A stretch of DNA of 64,000 nucleotides from positions 2,037,001-2,101,000 of the forward strand of contig NZ_JAZHSB010000001.1 of assembly GCF_036924715.1 (NCBI RefSeq), read 5' to 3'. The notes under the pieces are model-generated. The model was not told the DNA's origin and did not search any database. It saw only the letters and a list, made by a program, of their open reading frames with translations. The DNA is from Bradyrhizobium sp. AZCC 1721. Its GTDB lineage: Bacteria; Pseudomonadota; Alphaproteobacteria; Rhizobiales; Xanthobacteraceae. The position numbers and the translations under genes were made by a program. Below are positions 8,618 through 17,810 of this stretch, in pieces (position 1 is the stretch's first letter; every line of letters begins with the position of its first letter).

Positions 8618-9574
8618 TCAGCATTTCAGGAAGCGCAAGACGTGGCTTAACACTGCATCGGGTTGTTCAAGATGCAAGAAATGACCGACGCCAGGCATCA
8701 CGACGCGCTCGAATCCCGTCGTGAACGCCGCCTCCATGCTTTCGCTAAGCTGCGCGGACATGCAGCCGTCATCCTCCCCATGCAGATAGAGCGACGGGAC
8801 AGCAATTGGACCGCTCGCGCGGGCTTCAAGGGCCAGGGCTGCCGGGTCAGTCGGCGGCGTGAACAACTGCCGGTAATAGGCCAGGGCCTGGGTCAGGACT
8901 CCGGGTTGGTCAAACGTCTCGTTGAGCGCGGAACGGTCCGCAGGCGGCAGCACGTACCCCGGCGACCATTCTCGCCAGAGCCGGTCGAGGAATGCAAAGT
9001 CGTTGAGCTGAACAGCCGTCTCCGCCAGGCGAGTCTGGAAGAAGAACATATACCAGCTTCGCCGCTGTTGATCGCCATCGGCGACGAATGCTGTCGTCAG
9101 ACCCTTTCCATAGGGGACTGCCAACCCGATAAGCTTGCGGACGCGGGCCGCATCGAGGCTTGCCGCGGCGTAGACTGCACGTGCTCCGAAGTCATGGCCG
9201 ATGAGATCAGCCTGCTCGGCCCCCAGCGCTTCGATGAGCGCTAGTACGTCCTGCCCGGTCGCCAAGGCTCGGTAGGATCCGTCGGGCGCGGCGCCACCGG
9301 CCCAATATCCTCGCAGCGCCGGTGCGACGGCCCAATATCCTTCCTGCGCGAGACGATCGAGGAAGTGAACCCAGCTCCGTGCATGATCGGGAAAGCCGTG
9401 CAAGCACAGCACGAGGGGGCCGCTCCCGGCTTCGAGGATCGGGAAATCGAGCCCGTTGGCACGGACCGTCCGCTTGCGGATATGGCCACCGATTGGACCG
9501 TTTCCCGCCTCAAGCACGCGCGCCGTTCGCTGGCGGATGTGGTCCAGGGCAGGCGACGCGGGGCTGTCCGGCAT
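8618..9574 (-). CDS. Alpha/beta-hydrolase with Asp nucleophile (epoxide-hydrolase-like)
   Basis: A 318-residue soluble hydrolase. ATG 9574 (MPDSPASPALDHIRQRTARV) is preferred to the longer frame from 9787, because the TetR-type operator at 9603-9620 then lies just upstream. The oxyanion region is LCLHGFPDHARSW; the nucleophile elbow DLIGHDFGA has Asp128 rather than Ser, the mark of epoxide hydrolases and haloalkane/haloacetate dehalogenases; the base is His in GVGHFLHLEQP. Trp and Tyr residues in the cap (WYMFFFQTRLAE) resemble epoxide hydrolases more than dehalogenases. Substrate not determinable. Probably repressed by a TetR through the upstream palindrome. Confidence 0.8.
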   Translation of the reverse strand: MPDSPASPALDHIRQRTARVLEAGNGPIGGHIRKRTVRANGLDFPILEAGSGPLVLCLHGFPDHARSWVHFLDRLAQEGYWAVAPALRGYWAGGAAPDGSYRALATGQDVLALIEALGAEQADLIGHDFGARAVYAAASLDAARVRKLIGLAVPYGKGLTTAFVADGDQQRRSWYMFFFQTRLAETAVQLNDFAFLDRLWREWSPGYVLPPADRSALNETFDQPGVLTQALAYYRQLFTPPTDPAALALEARASGPIAVPSLYLHGEDDGCMSAQLSESMEAAFTTGFERVVMPGVGHFLHLEQPDAVLSHVLRFLKC

Positions 9575-10027
9575 GGCTATGCAATCCTCACTATCATTAC
9601 TTGGATGATGATAATCACCCAACACAGGACTAAAAGACGGCGATGCCGGATTTGCCAATTCAACCATGAATAAGTGCGGTACCGAGTTGGCGATAGCTGG
9701 GTCCGCCATCTCCTTTAAGCAAGCAAATGAGCCTCCATGTCTTTTGCGGGCTCTTGGCGCATGCCGGAAGCAGGCTTCTGCCGTCAATGCATGCTGTCGG
9801 TTTCTGGGCGGGTATGCTCGCAGCGACTGCAGCCAGGCGGCATGTCCGATGATCGATATTAGATCGGGCGCATGGCGATCTGTCGCTGTGCGAATCCATC
9901 GCTGAATAGCCGTTCTTCAAATATTTTGTTTTGCGGCACGACAGCCTTGTGGTGCGATTGCATCCAATCATGCCGACTATGTCCGGGAAGATAAAAATGG
10001 ACGCGTCAGCAACTTTCGGAGGATCCC
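9575..10027. other. Divergent promoter region between hydrolase and CoA ligase
   Basis: 450 bp without a convincing gene. It contains the TetR-type operator near 9603 and the ligase ribosome-binding site GGAGG at 10018-10022. Short frames on both strands have no domain signal. Confidence 0.4.
9603..9620. promoter_or_regulatory. TGATGAT/ATCA operator copy upstream of the hydrolase
   Basis: GGATGATGATAATCACCC matches the left and central part of the palindrome at 4090-4108 (TGATGATAATCA). It is about 30 bp upstream of the hydrolase start on the minus strand. Confidence 0.55.
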
Positions 10028-11668
10028 GTGTTGGGCTTAATGCAAGAGTGGCCGTTGCTGTGTCAGCGGATCATTGATCATGCCGCGACTTGTCATCCAG
10101 ACCGTGAGGTGGTGACTCGGTCTGTCGAAGGGCCGATCCATCGAACCAACTACGGCCAGATCCGAAGACGCGCGCTGAAAGTCGCCCAGCGATTGGATCG
10201 AGACGGCATTGTGCTTGGCGATCGGGTCGCGACCTTGGCCTGGAACACTTGGCGACACCTGGAAATCTGGTACGGAATCATGGGTATCGGCGCCGTCTGC
10301 CACACCATAAACCCTCGCTTGTTTCCAGAGCAAATCGCATGGATCATCAATCATGCACGTGACAGAGTTCTCTTCGCTGATATCACCTTCGTACCACTTC
10401 TTGAGAAGCTCGCATCGCATCTCGAATTCATCGAGCGCTTCGTCATACTAACGGATCGCGATCACATGCCGGACACTTCCTTGCGCGGCGCGATCGCGTA
10501 CGAAGACTGGATCGATAGCGTAGACGGCGACTTCGCCTGGAAACTCTTCGACGAAAACACCGCCGCCGGGCTATGCTACACGTCAGGCACGACGGGGAGT
10601 CCAAAGGGTGTCCTGTACTCGCATCGGTCAAATGTACTCCATTCGCTGATGACCGCGCAGGCAGACGTTCTGGGCCTTAGCTGCAACGACACGGTCCTAC
10701 CGGTTGTGCCGCTCTTTCATGCCAACAGCTGGGGGCTCGCGTTTCACGCCCCGATGGTAGGGAGCAAGATTGTTTTCCCTGGCGCGAGGCTCGATGGCGC
10801 GTCCGTATACGAGTTGCTCTGGGACGAAAAAGTAACGTTTACGGCCGGTGTGCCGACCGTCTGGCTCATGCTTCAACAGTATACGGAATCAAACAACTTG
10901 CGTTTGCCAGCGCTTCGGGACTTGACCATCGGTGGCGCGGCGCCACCGCCTGCGATGATTGAAGCCTTTGAGCGGATGGGCATCTGTGCACGGCAGGGGT
11001 GGGGTATGACAGAGATGGGACCTGTCGGCCCGATCGGAAGCCTGAAGCCGCCGTTCGCAGATTTGACCGGCGCGGAGAAAATTGCCCAGCTTTCCAGCCA
11101 AGGTTTTTCACCTTTCCTCGTTGAAATGAAGATCACCGATGACTCCGGCGAGAAGCTTCCCCACGACGGAAAGGCGTATGGCAGGCTGAAGGTGCGTGGT
11201 CCAAGCGTTGCCAAGGCCTACTACGGGCTGAATGACGAGATCCTGGACAAGGATGGCTATTTCGACACCGGCGACGTCGCGACGATCGACGAGCACGCCT
11301 ACATGCGTATAACGGATCGATCTAAGGGCGTTATCAAGTCGGGCGGCGAATGGATCTCATCCATCGAGGTCGAAAATGTCGCTATCGCTCATCCTTCCGT
11401 ACAGGAGGCCGCGGCGATCGCGGTTTCACACCCGAAATGGGGCGAACGACCGCTTCTCATCGTTCAGCTCAATCCGAACATGGAAGCGACCAAGGCGGAT
11501 ATCCTTTCATTTCTTGAAGGCAAGATCGCGAAATGGTGGATGCCCGATGACGTCGTCATGGATTCAATCCCCCACACGGCGACGGGAAAGATCAGGAAGT
11601 CCGAGCTTCGTGAGCGTTACAGGAACCACCTGCTGCCCAGCGCATCGGCTTCGTCCAGCAACCGTTGA
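10028..11668 (+). CDS. Medium/long-chain acyl-CoA synthetase (AlkK-like)
   Basis: A 546-residue AMP-forming acyl-CoA ligase. GTG 10028 follows GGAGG with a 5-base gap. The ATP loop is CYTSGTTGSPKGVLYSH; GWGMTEMGP, FDTGDVATID and the hinge RSKGVIKSGGEWISSIEVE follow; the catalytic lysine is in PHTATGKIRKSELRE. The layout matches the AlkK / medium-chain group, and HANSWGLAFHAPM is typical of it. Genes for an enoyl-CoA hydratase and a 3-hydroxyacyl-CoA dehydrogenase follow, forming a small activation and beta-oxidation set. The exact chain is unknown. Confidence 0.85.
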   Translation: MLGLMQEWPLLCQRIIDHAATCHPDREVVTRSVEGPIHRTNYGQIRRRALKVAQRLDRDGIVLGDRVATLAWNTWRHLEIWYGIMGIGAVCHTINPRLFPEQIAWIINHARDRVLFADITFVPLLEKLASHLEFIERFVILTDRDHMPDTSLRGAIAYEDWIDSVDGDFAWKLFDENTAAGLCYTSGTTGSPKGVLYSHRSNVLHSLMTAQADVLGLSCNDTVLPVVPLFHANSWGLAFHAPMVGSKIVFPGARLDGASVYELLWDEKVTFTAGVPTVWLMLQQYTESNNLRLPALRDLTIGGAAPPPAMIEAFERMGICARQGWGMTEMGPVGPIGSLKPPFADLTGAEKIAQLSSQGFSPFLVEMKITDDSGEKLPHDGKAYGRLKVRGPSVAKAYYGLNDEILDKDGYFDTGDVATIDEHAYMRITDRSKGVIKSGGEWISSIEVENVAIAHPSVQEAAAIAVSHPKWGERPLLIVQLNPNMEATKADILSFLEGKIAKWWMPDDVVMDSIPHTATGKIRKSELRERYRNHLLPSASASSSNR

Positions 11669-11707
11669 ATGACCAATCATCCTGGCTAGGGCGAGGGAGC
11701 TCTCACC

Positions 11708-12496
11708 GTGACATCCGTTAGATTCGAGAAACTGCGCAACGTTGGTCTCATAACGCTGGACAATCCTCCGATCAATCTCGTCGATGACGACCTGTTGCTG
11801 GAGCTCGGCAAGGCTATCGATGAAGTGGACAGCTCGGGCGTTCGAGCAGTACTTCTACACGCGACTGGGGACCACTTCGGGCCAGGAGTGAACGTCAAGA
11901 CCACCTTTTCGGGAGTGAATAGTAGGGGTGGCCGAAAAATGCTGACGAGGGCCATTCCGATTGTGCTGCGACTGGAGCAATTGGATATCCCGATCGTGTG
12001 CGCGGTTCAAGGGTTTTGCTTCGCGGCATCGCTCGAACTGGCGTTGCGTTGCGATGTAATAATCGCATCTGAAGAAGCCAAATTTGCTCAGGTAGAGCGC
12101 GATATCGGAGCCGCAACCTATTTGGGTGGGATTTACCTGCTCGCCGAGCGATGCGGACCGGCGCGGGCCCGAGAGATTTGCCTGACAGGCGAACGCTACG
12201 ATGCTGCCGTCTTCGAGCGGTGGAATATCGTCAATCGCGTCGTACCGCGGACATCGCTATACACCGAAGCGTTGGCGTGGGCGCAAAAGTTTGCGGACGG
12301 TCCAACAAAAGCGTATGCGGTGAATGAGCGTTTGCTGCGAGGGTTTCTCGACTACGGCACTAGAGGAGCCGACGAGCTGCTCCTGGACATCGGGCCTCCC
12401 CTGTTCGACAGCGAAGATTTCAAAGCCGGGGTTCAGTCTGTGGTGGAATATGGAGCCAAGAATTTTCGAGGCAAAGTTGTCTTCCGGGGATCCTGA
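11708..12496 (+). CDS. Enoyl-CoA hydratase/isomerase family protein
   Basis: A 262-residue crotonase. The first oxyanion segment is VLLHATGDHFGPGVNVKTTF and the second is CAVQGFCFAASLELALRCDV. The glutamates of a classical hydratase are not clearly both present (EEAKFAQVERDIGAA), so isomerase or another crotonase reaction is possible. GTG 11708 has a GGGAG ribosome-binding site. It starts 39 bp after the ligase and is probably co-transcribed. It acts on a CoA thioester in the cytosol. Confidence 0.8.
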   Translation: MTSVRFEKLRNVGLITLDNPPINLVDDDLLLELGKAIDEVDSSGVRAVLLHATGDHFGPGVNVKTTFSGVNSRGGRKMLTRAIPIVLRLEQLDIPIVCAVQGFCFAASLELALRCDVIIASEEAKFAQVERDIGAATYLGGIYLLAERCGPARAREICLTGERYDAAVFERWNIVNRVVPRTSLYTEALAWAQKFADGPTKAYAVNERLLRGFLDYGTRGADELLLDIGPPLFDSEDFKAGVQSVVEYGAKNFRGKVVFRGS

Positions 12497-12649
12497 TCGT
12501 CGAGACGGAGTGGCCGCGCTGAGTCATCGCCACCATCGCCGCTACCGTGATATGGCTATGATAAGCGTCCGCACGACAGGCAGCCCGAGATCGAGTCTTG
12601 CACGTCTCGCTACGCGTGGAACGCCCGTCCAAAATCGCGAGGCATCGCC

Positions 12650-13510
12650 ATGACGTTCAAGCTCCCCCATAACATCGCCACACGCGCCATCGCCGTCCTT
12701 GGCGCGGGCACGCTGGGCCGCCGCATCGCTCTGATGTTGGCGACGCGCGGCGCCGAAGTGCGCCTGTATGCCCGCAGCGCCGCGACGCGCGATGCGGGCG
12801 TCGCCTTTGCAAAAGAGCAGTTGCCTGCCGTACTGGCCACGCTGCCGGGCAGCAAAGCCGGCACCATCGTGGGGGTTGACGACATGACAGTCGCGCTCAA
12901 GAATGCGTGGCTCGTCGTGGAGTCAGTCCCCGAAGATCTTGAACTGAAGAAGAACATCTTCAAGCAGGTCGATGCGCTCGCTGAGCCCGACGCCATCCTG
13001 GCCAGCAACTCCTCATCCTATTCCTCGAGCGCTTTTGCCGACAGCGTGAAGAACCCGGCGCGCCTCTTGAACACGCACTTCCTGATGCCGCCGGGCATCA
13101 CGCCGATTGAGTTGATGTCGTGCGGCCAGACCGACCCGGCTGTGATCCAGCTGCTGGTCGACGTGCTGCCCGGCTATGGCCTGACGCCCTACGTGGTGCA
13201 GCGCGAGAGCATGGGCTTCATCTTCAACCGCGTCTGGGCCGCCATCAAACGCGAGACACTGGCCGTGGTAGCCGAAGGTGTCGCGTCGGCGGAGGTGGTG
13301 GATGCCATCTACAGCCAGGCCACCGGTTCACGGCACGGCCCCTTCCGCCTCATGGATGCGGTGGGCCTGGACGTGGTGCTGAGCATCGAAGAGAACTATG
13401 CCCAGCACCGGATCGGCCTGCCTGAAGGGCCGCGGATTTTGCTGAAGAAGATGATCGCCGAAGGCAGCCTTGGCGTGAAGAGCGGTCAGGGATTTTACGA
13501 CTACCAGTGA
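12650..13510 (+). CDS. 3-hydroxyacyl-CoA dehydrogenase
   Basis: A 286-residue NAD-dependent dehydrogenase. The Rossmann motif AVLGAGTLGRRIALMLATRG lies at residues 15-34. VVESVPEDLELKKNIF and ASNSSSYSSS hold the conserved substrate-side Ser/Asn positions, and the catalytic His is in NTHFLMPP (then PIELM). Conserved C-terminal parts are FIFNRVWAAIKRE and GVKSGQGFYDY. Codon use is noticeably more GC-rich at third positions than in its neighbours, with long GC runs, which suggests separate acquisition. It would oxidise the 3-hydroxyacyl-CoA made by the preceding hydratase. Confidence 0.87.
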   Translation: MTFKLPHNIATRAIAVLGAGTLGRRIALMLATRGAEVRLYARSAATRDAGVAFAKEQLPAVLATLPGSKAGTIVGVDDMTVALKNAWLVVESVPEDLELKKNIFKQVDALAEPDAILASNSSSYSSSAFADSVKNPARLLNTHFLMPPGITPIELMSCGQTDPAVIQLLVDVLPGYGLTPYVVQRESMGFIFNRVWAAIKRETLAVVAEGVASAEVVDAIYSQATGSRHGPFRLMDAVGLDVVLSIEENYAQHRIGLPEGPRILLKKMIAEGSLGVKSGQGFYDYQ

Positions 13511-13810
13511 CGCAACATCCGCGAGCCCCTTGAGGGCTTTGACATGAAGTGACGTTATTGGTTTTTGTCGATCTCCCCCAGATTGGCCACAAGAGCTATC
13601 TTGCGGACCGTCTTGTCGCGGTCCAGCCGGATCCGACGAGATTCTTCAGCGGGGGCGAACCATCCGGCGCGAAGTTTGCTTCGAATAGTGGCAAGCCGAA
13701 GATACCGGCGTGAGAGCCCACTTCGCTCCTGAGCTATCATCTTTCCTCAACACACCCGGGACTCCAATAAACATTATCTGAAGCAGCCAAGTAGAGGCAC
13801 CCCCCGAGCC
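13511..13810. other. Convergent intergenic region
   Basis: 300 bp between the dehydrogenase and the LysR gene. A short hairpin (arms AGCCC 13524-13528 and GGGCT 13534-13538, then TT) could be a weak terminator. A 61-codon minus-strand frame (13555-13740) has no recognisable domain. Confidence 0.3.
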
Positions 13811-14737
13811 TCAAATTCCCAACATTGCAGACTCCGCCTCGAGGTCCCTCGCTATGACCTTCAGCCACCGGTGCACAGCCTTGATCCTGCTCGATGTTTC
13901 ATGCACTTTTCGATAGGTAAAATAGAAGTCTCGCGAATCAAGCTTGAAGGACGGCCAGTGGGTAAGCGCCTTGAGAGCCCCGCTGGTAATCATCGGCGAA
14001 ACCAACGGAAACGGCGCAAGAATAACTCCCATGCCGGACCGGGCCATTTGAAGTCCTGTAAGCAGGCTGTCGCCGAGCAGTTCCGGTTCGACCGACGAGA
14101 GATCAGGGTCGTTCACCTGAAGCCACGACCGCCAGCTATTCGGCACAGTGCTGTACTCGATCAGGGGCAACCTAGAGAGGTCCTTGACCGTGCTGATGGG
14201 CCCAAATCTCTCAAGAAAGTTCGGCGCGGCGCATGGAGCAACGCGGGAGCGAAGAAGCCGATGGAATATCAGGCCCGGCACGGGCGGCGTTCCCAGCTGT
14301 ACCGCGGCATCGATATCGTCCTTTGCGAAGTCGACCGTCGTGTTGCGTGCTTCCAGTCTGAGATCGAGGTTGGAAGACGCCTTGCGGAATCGTTCCAAGT
14401 GGGGCAACGCAGCGAGCATTGCAAACGTTGGAGTCACGCTGACGCGTACAACACGATCGCGCTTTCGGACCCCCAGAATGTCGCTCGCGCGAAACAATTC
14501 GTTGAACGCATTCAAGACGGCGGCGGCGTAGACCGCACCGCTTTCGGTCAGAGCGATGCTGCGTCCGTTGCGCTCCACCAGTTGCACCCCGAAGTGCACC
14601 TCTAGCGCCCGAAGCTGATGACTGATAGCTGACGGCGTCAGGTTGAGGCTCTCGGAGGCAAGCTTGACGCTGCCGAACCTCGCGATCGCTTCGAAGGCGC
14701 GCAGACTCGCGAGAGGTGGAAGAGCCGGGCTGGACAT
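13811..14737 (-). CDS. LysR-family transcriptional regulator (GcvA-like)
   Basis: About 308 residues from ATG 14737 (MSSPALPPLASLRAFEAIAR). The N-terminal winged helix-turn-helix is FGSVKLASESLNLTPSAISH, followed by QLRALEVHFG, and the inducer-binding domain covers residues ~90-300. TTG 14770 could add 11 residues. It is transcribed away from the two class II aldolases, panE-like and lactate-monooxygenase-like genes (14927-18974). A LysR divergent from a catabolic operon usually activates it in response to a pathway intermediate. Confidence 0.85.
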   Translation of the reverse strand: MSSPALPPLASLRAFEAIARFGSVKLASESLNLTPSAISHQLRALEVHFGVQLVERNGRSIALTESGAVYAAAVLNAFNELFRASDILGVRKRDRVVRVSVTPTFAMLAALPHLERFRKASSNLDLRLEARNTTVDFAKDDIDAAVQLGTPPVPGLIFHRLLRSRVAPCAAPNFLERFGPISTVKDLSRLPLIEYSTVPNSWRSWLQVNDPDLSSVEPELLGDSLLTGLQMARSGMGVILAPFPLVSPMITSGALKALTHWPSFKLDSRDFYFTYRKVHETSSRIKAVHRWLKVIARDLEAESAMLGI

Positions 14738-14926
14738 ATTCTGGCTTGAGCCTGCTTCAACAATCCGCAATCGAATTCAATTGTGCTTTGGATGTCCATC
14801 CGTCAGCCTTCTGCTCGGACGGATCAATGGCGCCAACTGTAAGGCTGGCACGCGGGAAAAGCCAGCGAAGGTGGTATGCCTCCAATTTCGCATCGCGAAA
14901 CATACAACAGAAAATGGGAGAATGCG

Positions 14927-15745
14927 ATGAATGCCCCCTCCAAACACGATCAGCTGGCGCATGCGGCCAAGATGACGCACGGGCTACCTCAACCGCCGGC
15001 CTTTTCAACATTGGCCGAAGAACGGCAGCATCGCAAAGAGCGCCTCGCAGCCGGTTTCCGGTTGTTCGCCAAGTTCGGGTTCGATGAAGGTGTGGCAGGT
15101 CACATCACGGCACGCGATCCGGAATTCACCGACACATTCTGGGTGAATGGCTTCGGTATGAGCTTTGGCTTGATCAAGGCGTCTGATCTTATTCGGGTCA
15201 ACCACAAAGGCGAGGTTGTCGAAGGCAATCATCCGGTCAATGCGGCTGCTTTCGCGATTCATGCGAGCGTTCATGCTGCCCGGCCCGATTCTGTCGGCGC
15301 GGCGCATTCGCACTCCACGTACGGCCGGGCCTTCTCGACACTGGGTCGAAAGTTGGGGGCGATCACGCAAGACGCCTGCGCCTTTTACAACGACCACGCT
15401 CTGTACGAGGATTATGGCGGAGTCGCAGTCGAGTTGGACGAGGGTCAGCAGATCGCCCGGGCGTTGGGGCCTCACAAGGCGGCAATTCTGCAGAACCATG
15501 GACTTCTGACGGTCGGCCAGACCGTTGATGAAGCAGTGTGGTGGTTCATCACGATGGAGCGGTCATGCCAAGTGCAGTTGCTCGCTGAGGCGGCTGCTGC
15601 GCGAACGGGGCAATCTCTCAAGATTATCCCTGAAGAGTCAGCGCAGCAGGCATTCAATATTCTCGGCGCACCCAGGACAGGCTGGTTTCAATTCCAGACC
15701 CTCTATTCGAAGATCGTTAAGGAGCAGCCGGATCTGCTCAATTGA
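14927..15745 (+). CDS. Class II aldolase/adducin-family protein (first of two)
   Basis: A 272-residue protein starting MNAPSKHDQLAHAAKMTH at ATG 14927, preceded by GGGAG. The zinc-site histidines appear in AAHSHSTYGRAFS and the third in LQNHGLLTVGQ; GHITARDPEF near residue 60 is the family's phosphate/carboxylate loop. Members are aldolases, epimerases, dehydratases or decarboxylases of small hydroxy acids; many in proteobacterial catabolic clusters lack a known substrate. It lies 35 bp ahead of a second family member with the same layout. Confidence 0.82.
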   Translation: MNAPSKHDQLAHAAKMTHGLPQPPAFSTLAEERQHRKERLAAGFRLFAKFGFDEGVAGHITARDPEFTDTFWVNGFGMSFGLIKASDLIRVNHKGEVVEGNHPVNAAAFAIHASVHAARPDSVGAAHSHSTYGRAFSTLGRKLGAITQDACAFYNDHALYEDYGGVAVELDEGQQIARALGPHKAAILQNHGLLTVGQTVDEAVWWFITMERSCQVQLLAEAAAARTGQSLKIIPEESAQQAFNILGAPRTGWFQFQTLYSKIVKEQPDLLN

Positions 15746-15780
15746 CCGGACCAACGATGAAGTGTTTCGGAGGGGAGCGC

Positions 15781-16572
15781 ATGAACATCCAACCCTCACC
15801 TGGAAATGTCAGCCACGACGTTCTGGCGGCCGAGGAACGGCTGGTCCGGGAGGATCTCGCCGCGCTGTACCATGTCTTCTTTGATCTAGGCTGGTGCGAG
15901 CACATCTACAATCATATCACGGCGCGGGTACCGGGTCCTCATCGGCACTTTTTGATCAATTCGTTTGGGTTGGCGTACAACGAAGTCACAGCCTCCAATC
16001 TCATCAAGATCGACCTCGATGGTAACAAGGTTGTGGACGTTCCGGGTCGCGTCAACGCGCCGGGCTTCACGATCCATTCTTCGGTTCATGCCGCGCGCGA
16101 TGACGCCCATTTCATCGCCCACACGCATACGACTGCCGGTGTTGCTGTTGCCTGCACGGACGAGGGGCTTTCCCCGCACAGCTTCTACGGCGCGATGCTC
16201 TATGAGCAAATCGCGTATCACGATTTCGAGGGCATCTCGACGGATCTGGGTGAGCGCGAACGGCTTGTGAAGTCGCTCGGCAACAAGAACTACATGATCC
16301 TGAGACATCATGGTCTTCTGACATGCGGGAGGACTGCCGCGGAGGCACTGTTCCGCATGACGATCCTGCAACGCGCGTGCGAAGTGCAACTCGCAGCTGC
16401 AACGTTCGGCAAGAGCTGGCGGCCCTTGTCGGAAGAGGTTCTGCGTCGGACGACGCGTCAGATGCAGAGCGAGGTTGCAAAGGGCTTCGACGAAAAAACC
16501 TCCTTTGGGCAGGATTCGTTCAAAGCCTATCGTCGCGCACTTGATGCAAAAGGATCGCGCTACAGGGACTAA
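15781..16572 (+). CDS. Class II aldolase/adducin-family protein (second of two)
   Basis: 263 residues from ATG 15781 with a strong GGAGGGGAG ribosome-binding site. Metal ligands are seen in IAHTHTTAGVAV and ILRHHGLLTCGR; YNHITARVPGP matches the GHITARDPEF loop of the preceding gene. The two proteins share the fold, metal motif and C-terminal layout but are well diverged, so they may form a hetero-oligomer or act on successive intermediates. Confidence 0.82.
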   Translation: MNIQPSPGNVSHDVLAAEERLVREDLAALYHVFFDLGWCEHIYNHITARVPGPHRHFLINSFGLAYNEVTASNLIKIDLDGNKVVDVPGRVNAPGFTIHSSVHAARDDAHFIAHTHTTAGVAVACTDEGLSPHSFYGAMLYEQIAYHDFEGISTDLGERERLVKSLGNKNYMILRHHGLLTCGRTAAEALFRMTILQRACEVQLAAATFGKSWRPLSEEVLRRTTRQMQSEVAKGFDEKTSFGQDSFKAYRRALDAKGSRYRD

Positions 16573-16641
16573 GCTTGATCGGCGGCGGCTTGTTGGCTGC
16601 AGCCGACGTCTTGCAATTGAGAGGCTAGAAGGAGATGAATC

Positions 16642-17571
16642 TTGCGGATACTGGTAATCGGCGCCGGAGCGTTGGGCGGATATTTTGGCGCTCGGCTTCT
16701 GGCTGCGGGACGTGATGTCACGTTCCTGGTGCGGCCGGCCCGTGCAGAAGCGCTCAGGACGAATGGGCTTGTCATCAGGAGCCCAGCCGGCAATCTCAAT
16801 CTGCCATCACCGCCGACCGTGACATCCGAACGGCTGAAAGGCCACTACGATTTGATATTGTTGAGCTGCAAGGCCTATGATCTCGACGGTGCCATTCAAT
16901 CGTTCGCCCCCGCGGTGGGAGACAATACGGTCATCATTCCCTTTTTGAATGGCCTGCGTCATATCGAAGTGCTGAACGCCCGCTTCGGGGAGGAGAGGGT
17001 GTTTGGCGGTCAATGCGCCATCTCGGCCACGATGTCTGCAAATGGTGAGATTCTCCATCTCGTCGATTTGCATACGCTGGGGTTTGGCGAGCAAAACGAG
17101 GCGCGATCGAAGCGCCGCGATGAGATCATCGCTGCATTGTCAGGTGCCAATTTTATTGCCGAGGCCAGCCACAATATCCTGCAGGACATGTGGGAGAAAT
17201 GGGTATTCATTGCCACCGCCGCGGGCTCGACCTGTCTGATGCGCGCCTCGATCGGGGATATCGTCGCCGCTGGCGCATCCGGCCTTGTGATGAATTTTCT
17301 CGACGAGTGCGGCGGGATCGCGGCCGGGGCAGGATTTGAGCCACGTCCGGCCTTTTTGGAACGCACGCGATCCATCTTCACAATGCCAGGCTCGCCGCTG
17401 ATGGCGTCCATGCTGCGCGATATCGAGAAAGGATCGCAGACAGAAGGCGATCATGTTCTGGGCGACCTATTGGGTCGGGCGAAAGCAGGACAAATTCCCG
17501 TCCTTCTCAGCGCGGCCTATGCGCATGTGAAGTCTTTTGAGGCGCGTCGCGCCAGAGAAGCCGGCAAATAG
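16642..17571 (+). CDS. 2-dehydropantoate 2-reductase (PanE/ApbA)-like
   Basis: A 309-residue NAD(P)H-dependent ketoacid reductase. TTG 16642 follows AGAAGGAG with a 7-base gap. The Rossmann motif VIGAGALGGYFGARLLAAGR is at the N-terminus; LLSCKAYDLD and IPFLNGLRHIE carry the family's Lys and NG positions; the C-terminal helical domain includes KWVFIATAAGSTC. In this catabolic operon it more likely reduces or oxidises a branched 2-keto/2-hydroxy acid than makes pantothenate. It sits 69 bp after the second aldolase. Confidence 0.82.
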   Translation: MRILVIGAGALGGYFGARLLAAGRDVTFLVRPARAEALRTNGLVIRSPAGNLNLPSPPTVTSERLKGHYDLILLSCKAYDLDGAIQSFAPAVGDNTVIIPFLNGLRHIEVLNARFGEERVFGGQCAISATMSANGEILHLVDLHTLGFGEQNEARSKRRDEIIAALSGANFIAEASHNILQDMWEKWVFIATAAGSTCLMRASIGDIVAAGASGLVMNFLDECGGIAAGAGFEPRPAFLERTRSIFTMPGSPLMASMLRDIEKGSQTEGDHVLGDLLGRAKAGQIPVLLSAAYAHVKSFEARRAREAGK

Positions 17572-17810
17572 GAACGGAGCTGGAAGGCCGGGATCAAGCT
17601 CGTGCGTTCTCGCCGTGGTCTCGGACCCGAGGGGATCAAATCCGGCTTTCAGCCGCTTAGAGGCCGGCGGTTGAGCGCGTTGGCCTCTTCACTGGCCGCC
17701 TGCGCGTGAATGAGCTGAAAACGTCAGGCGCTGCGCCAAAGACCGGACGGCGATAGGCTGTGCTCGCGCCGCCCAGCAATCACAATGGATAGGACTGCGG
17801 GAGGGACACA

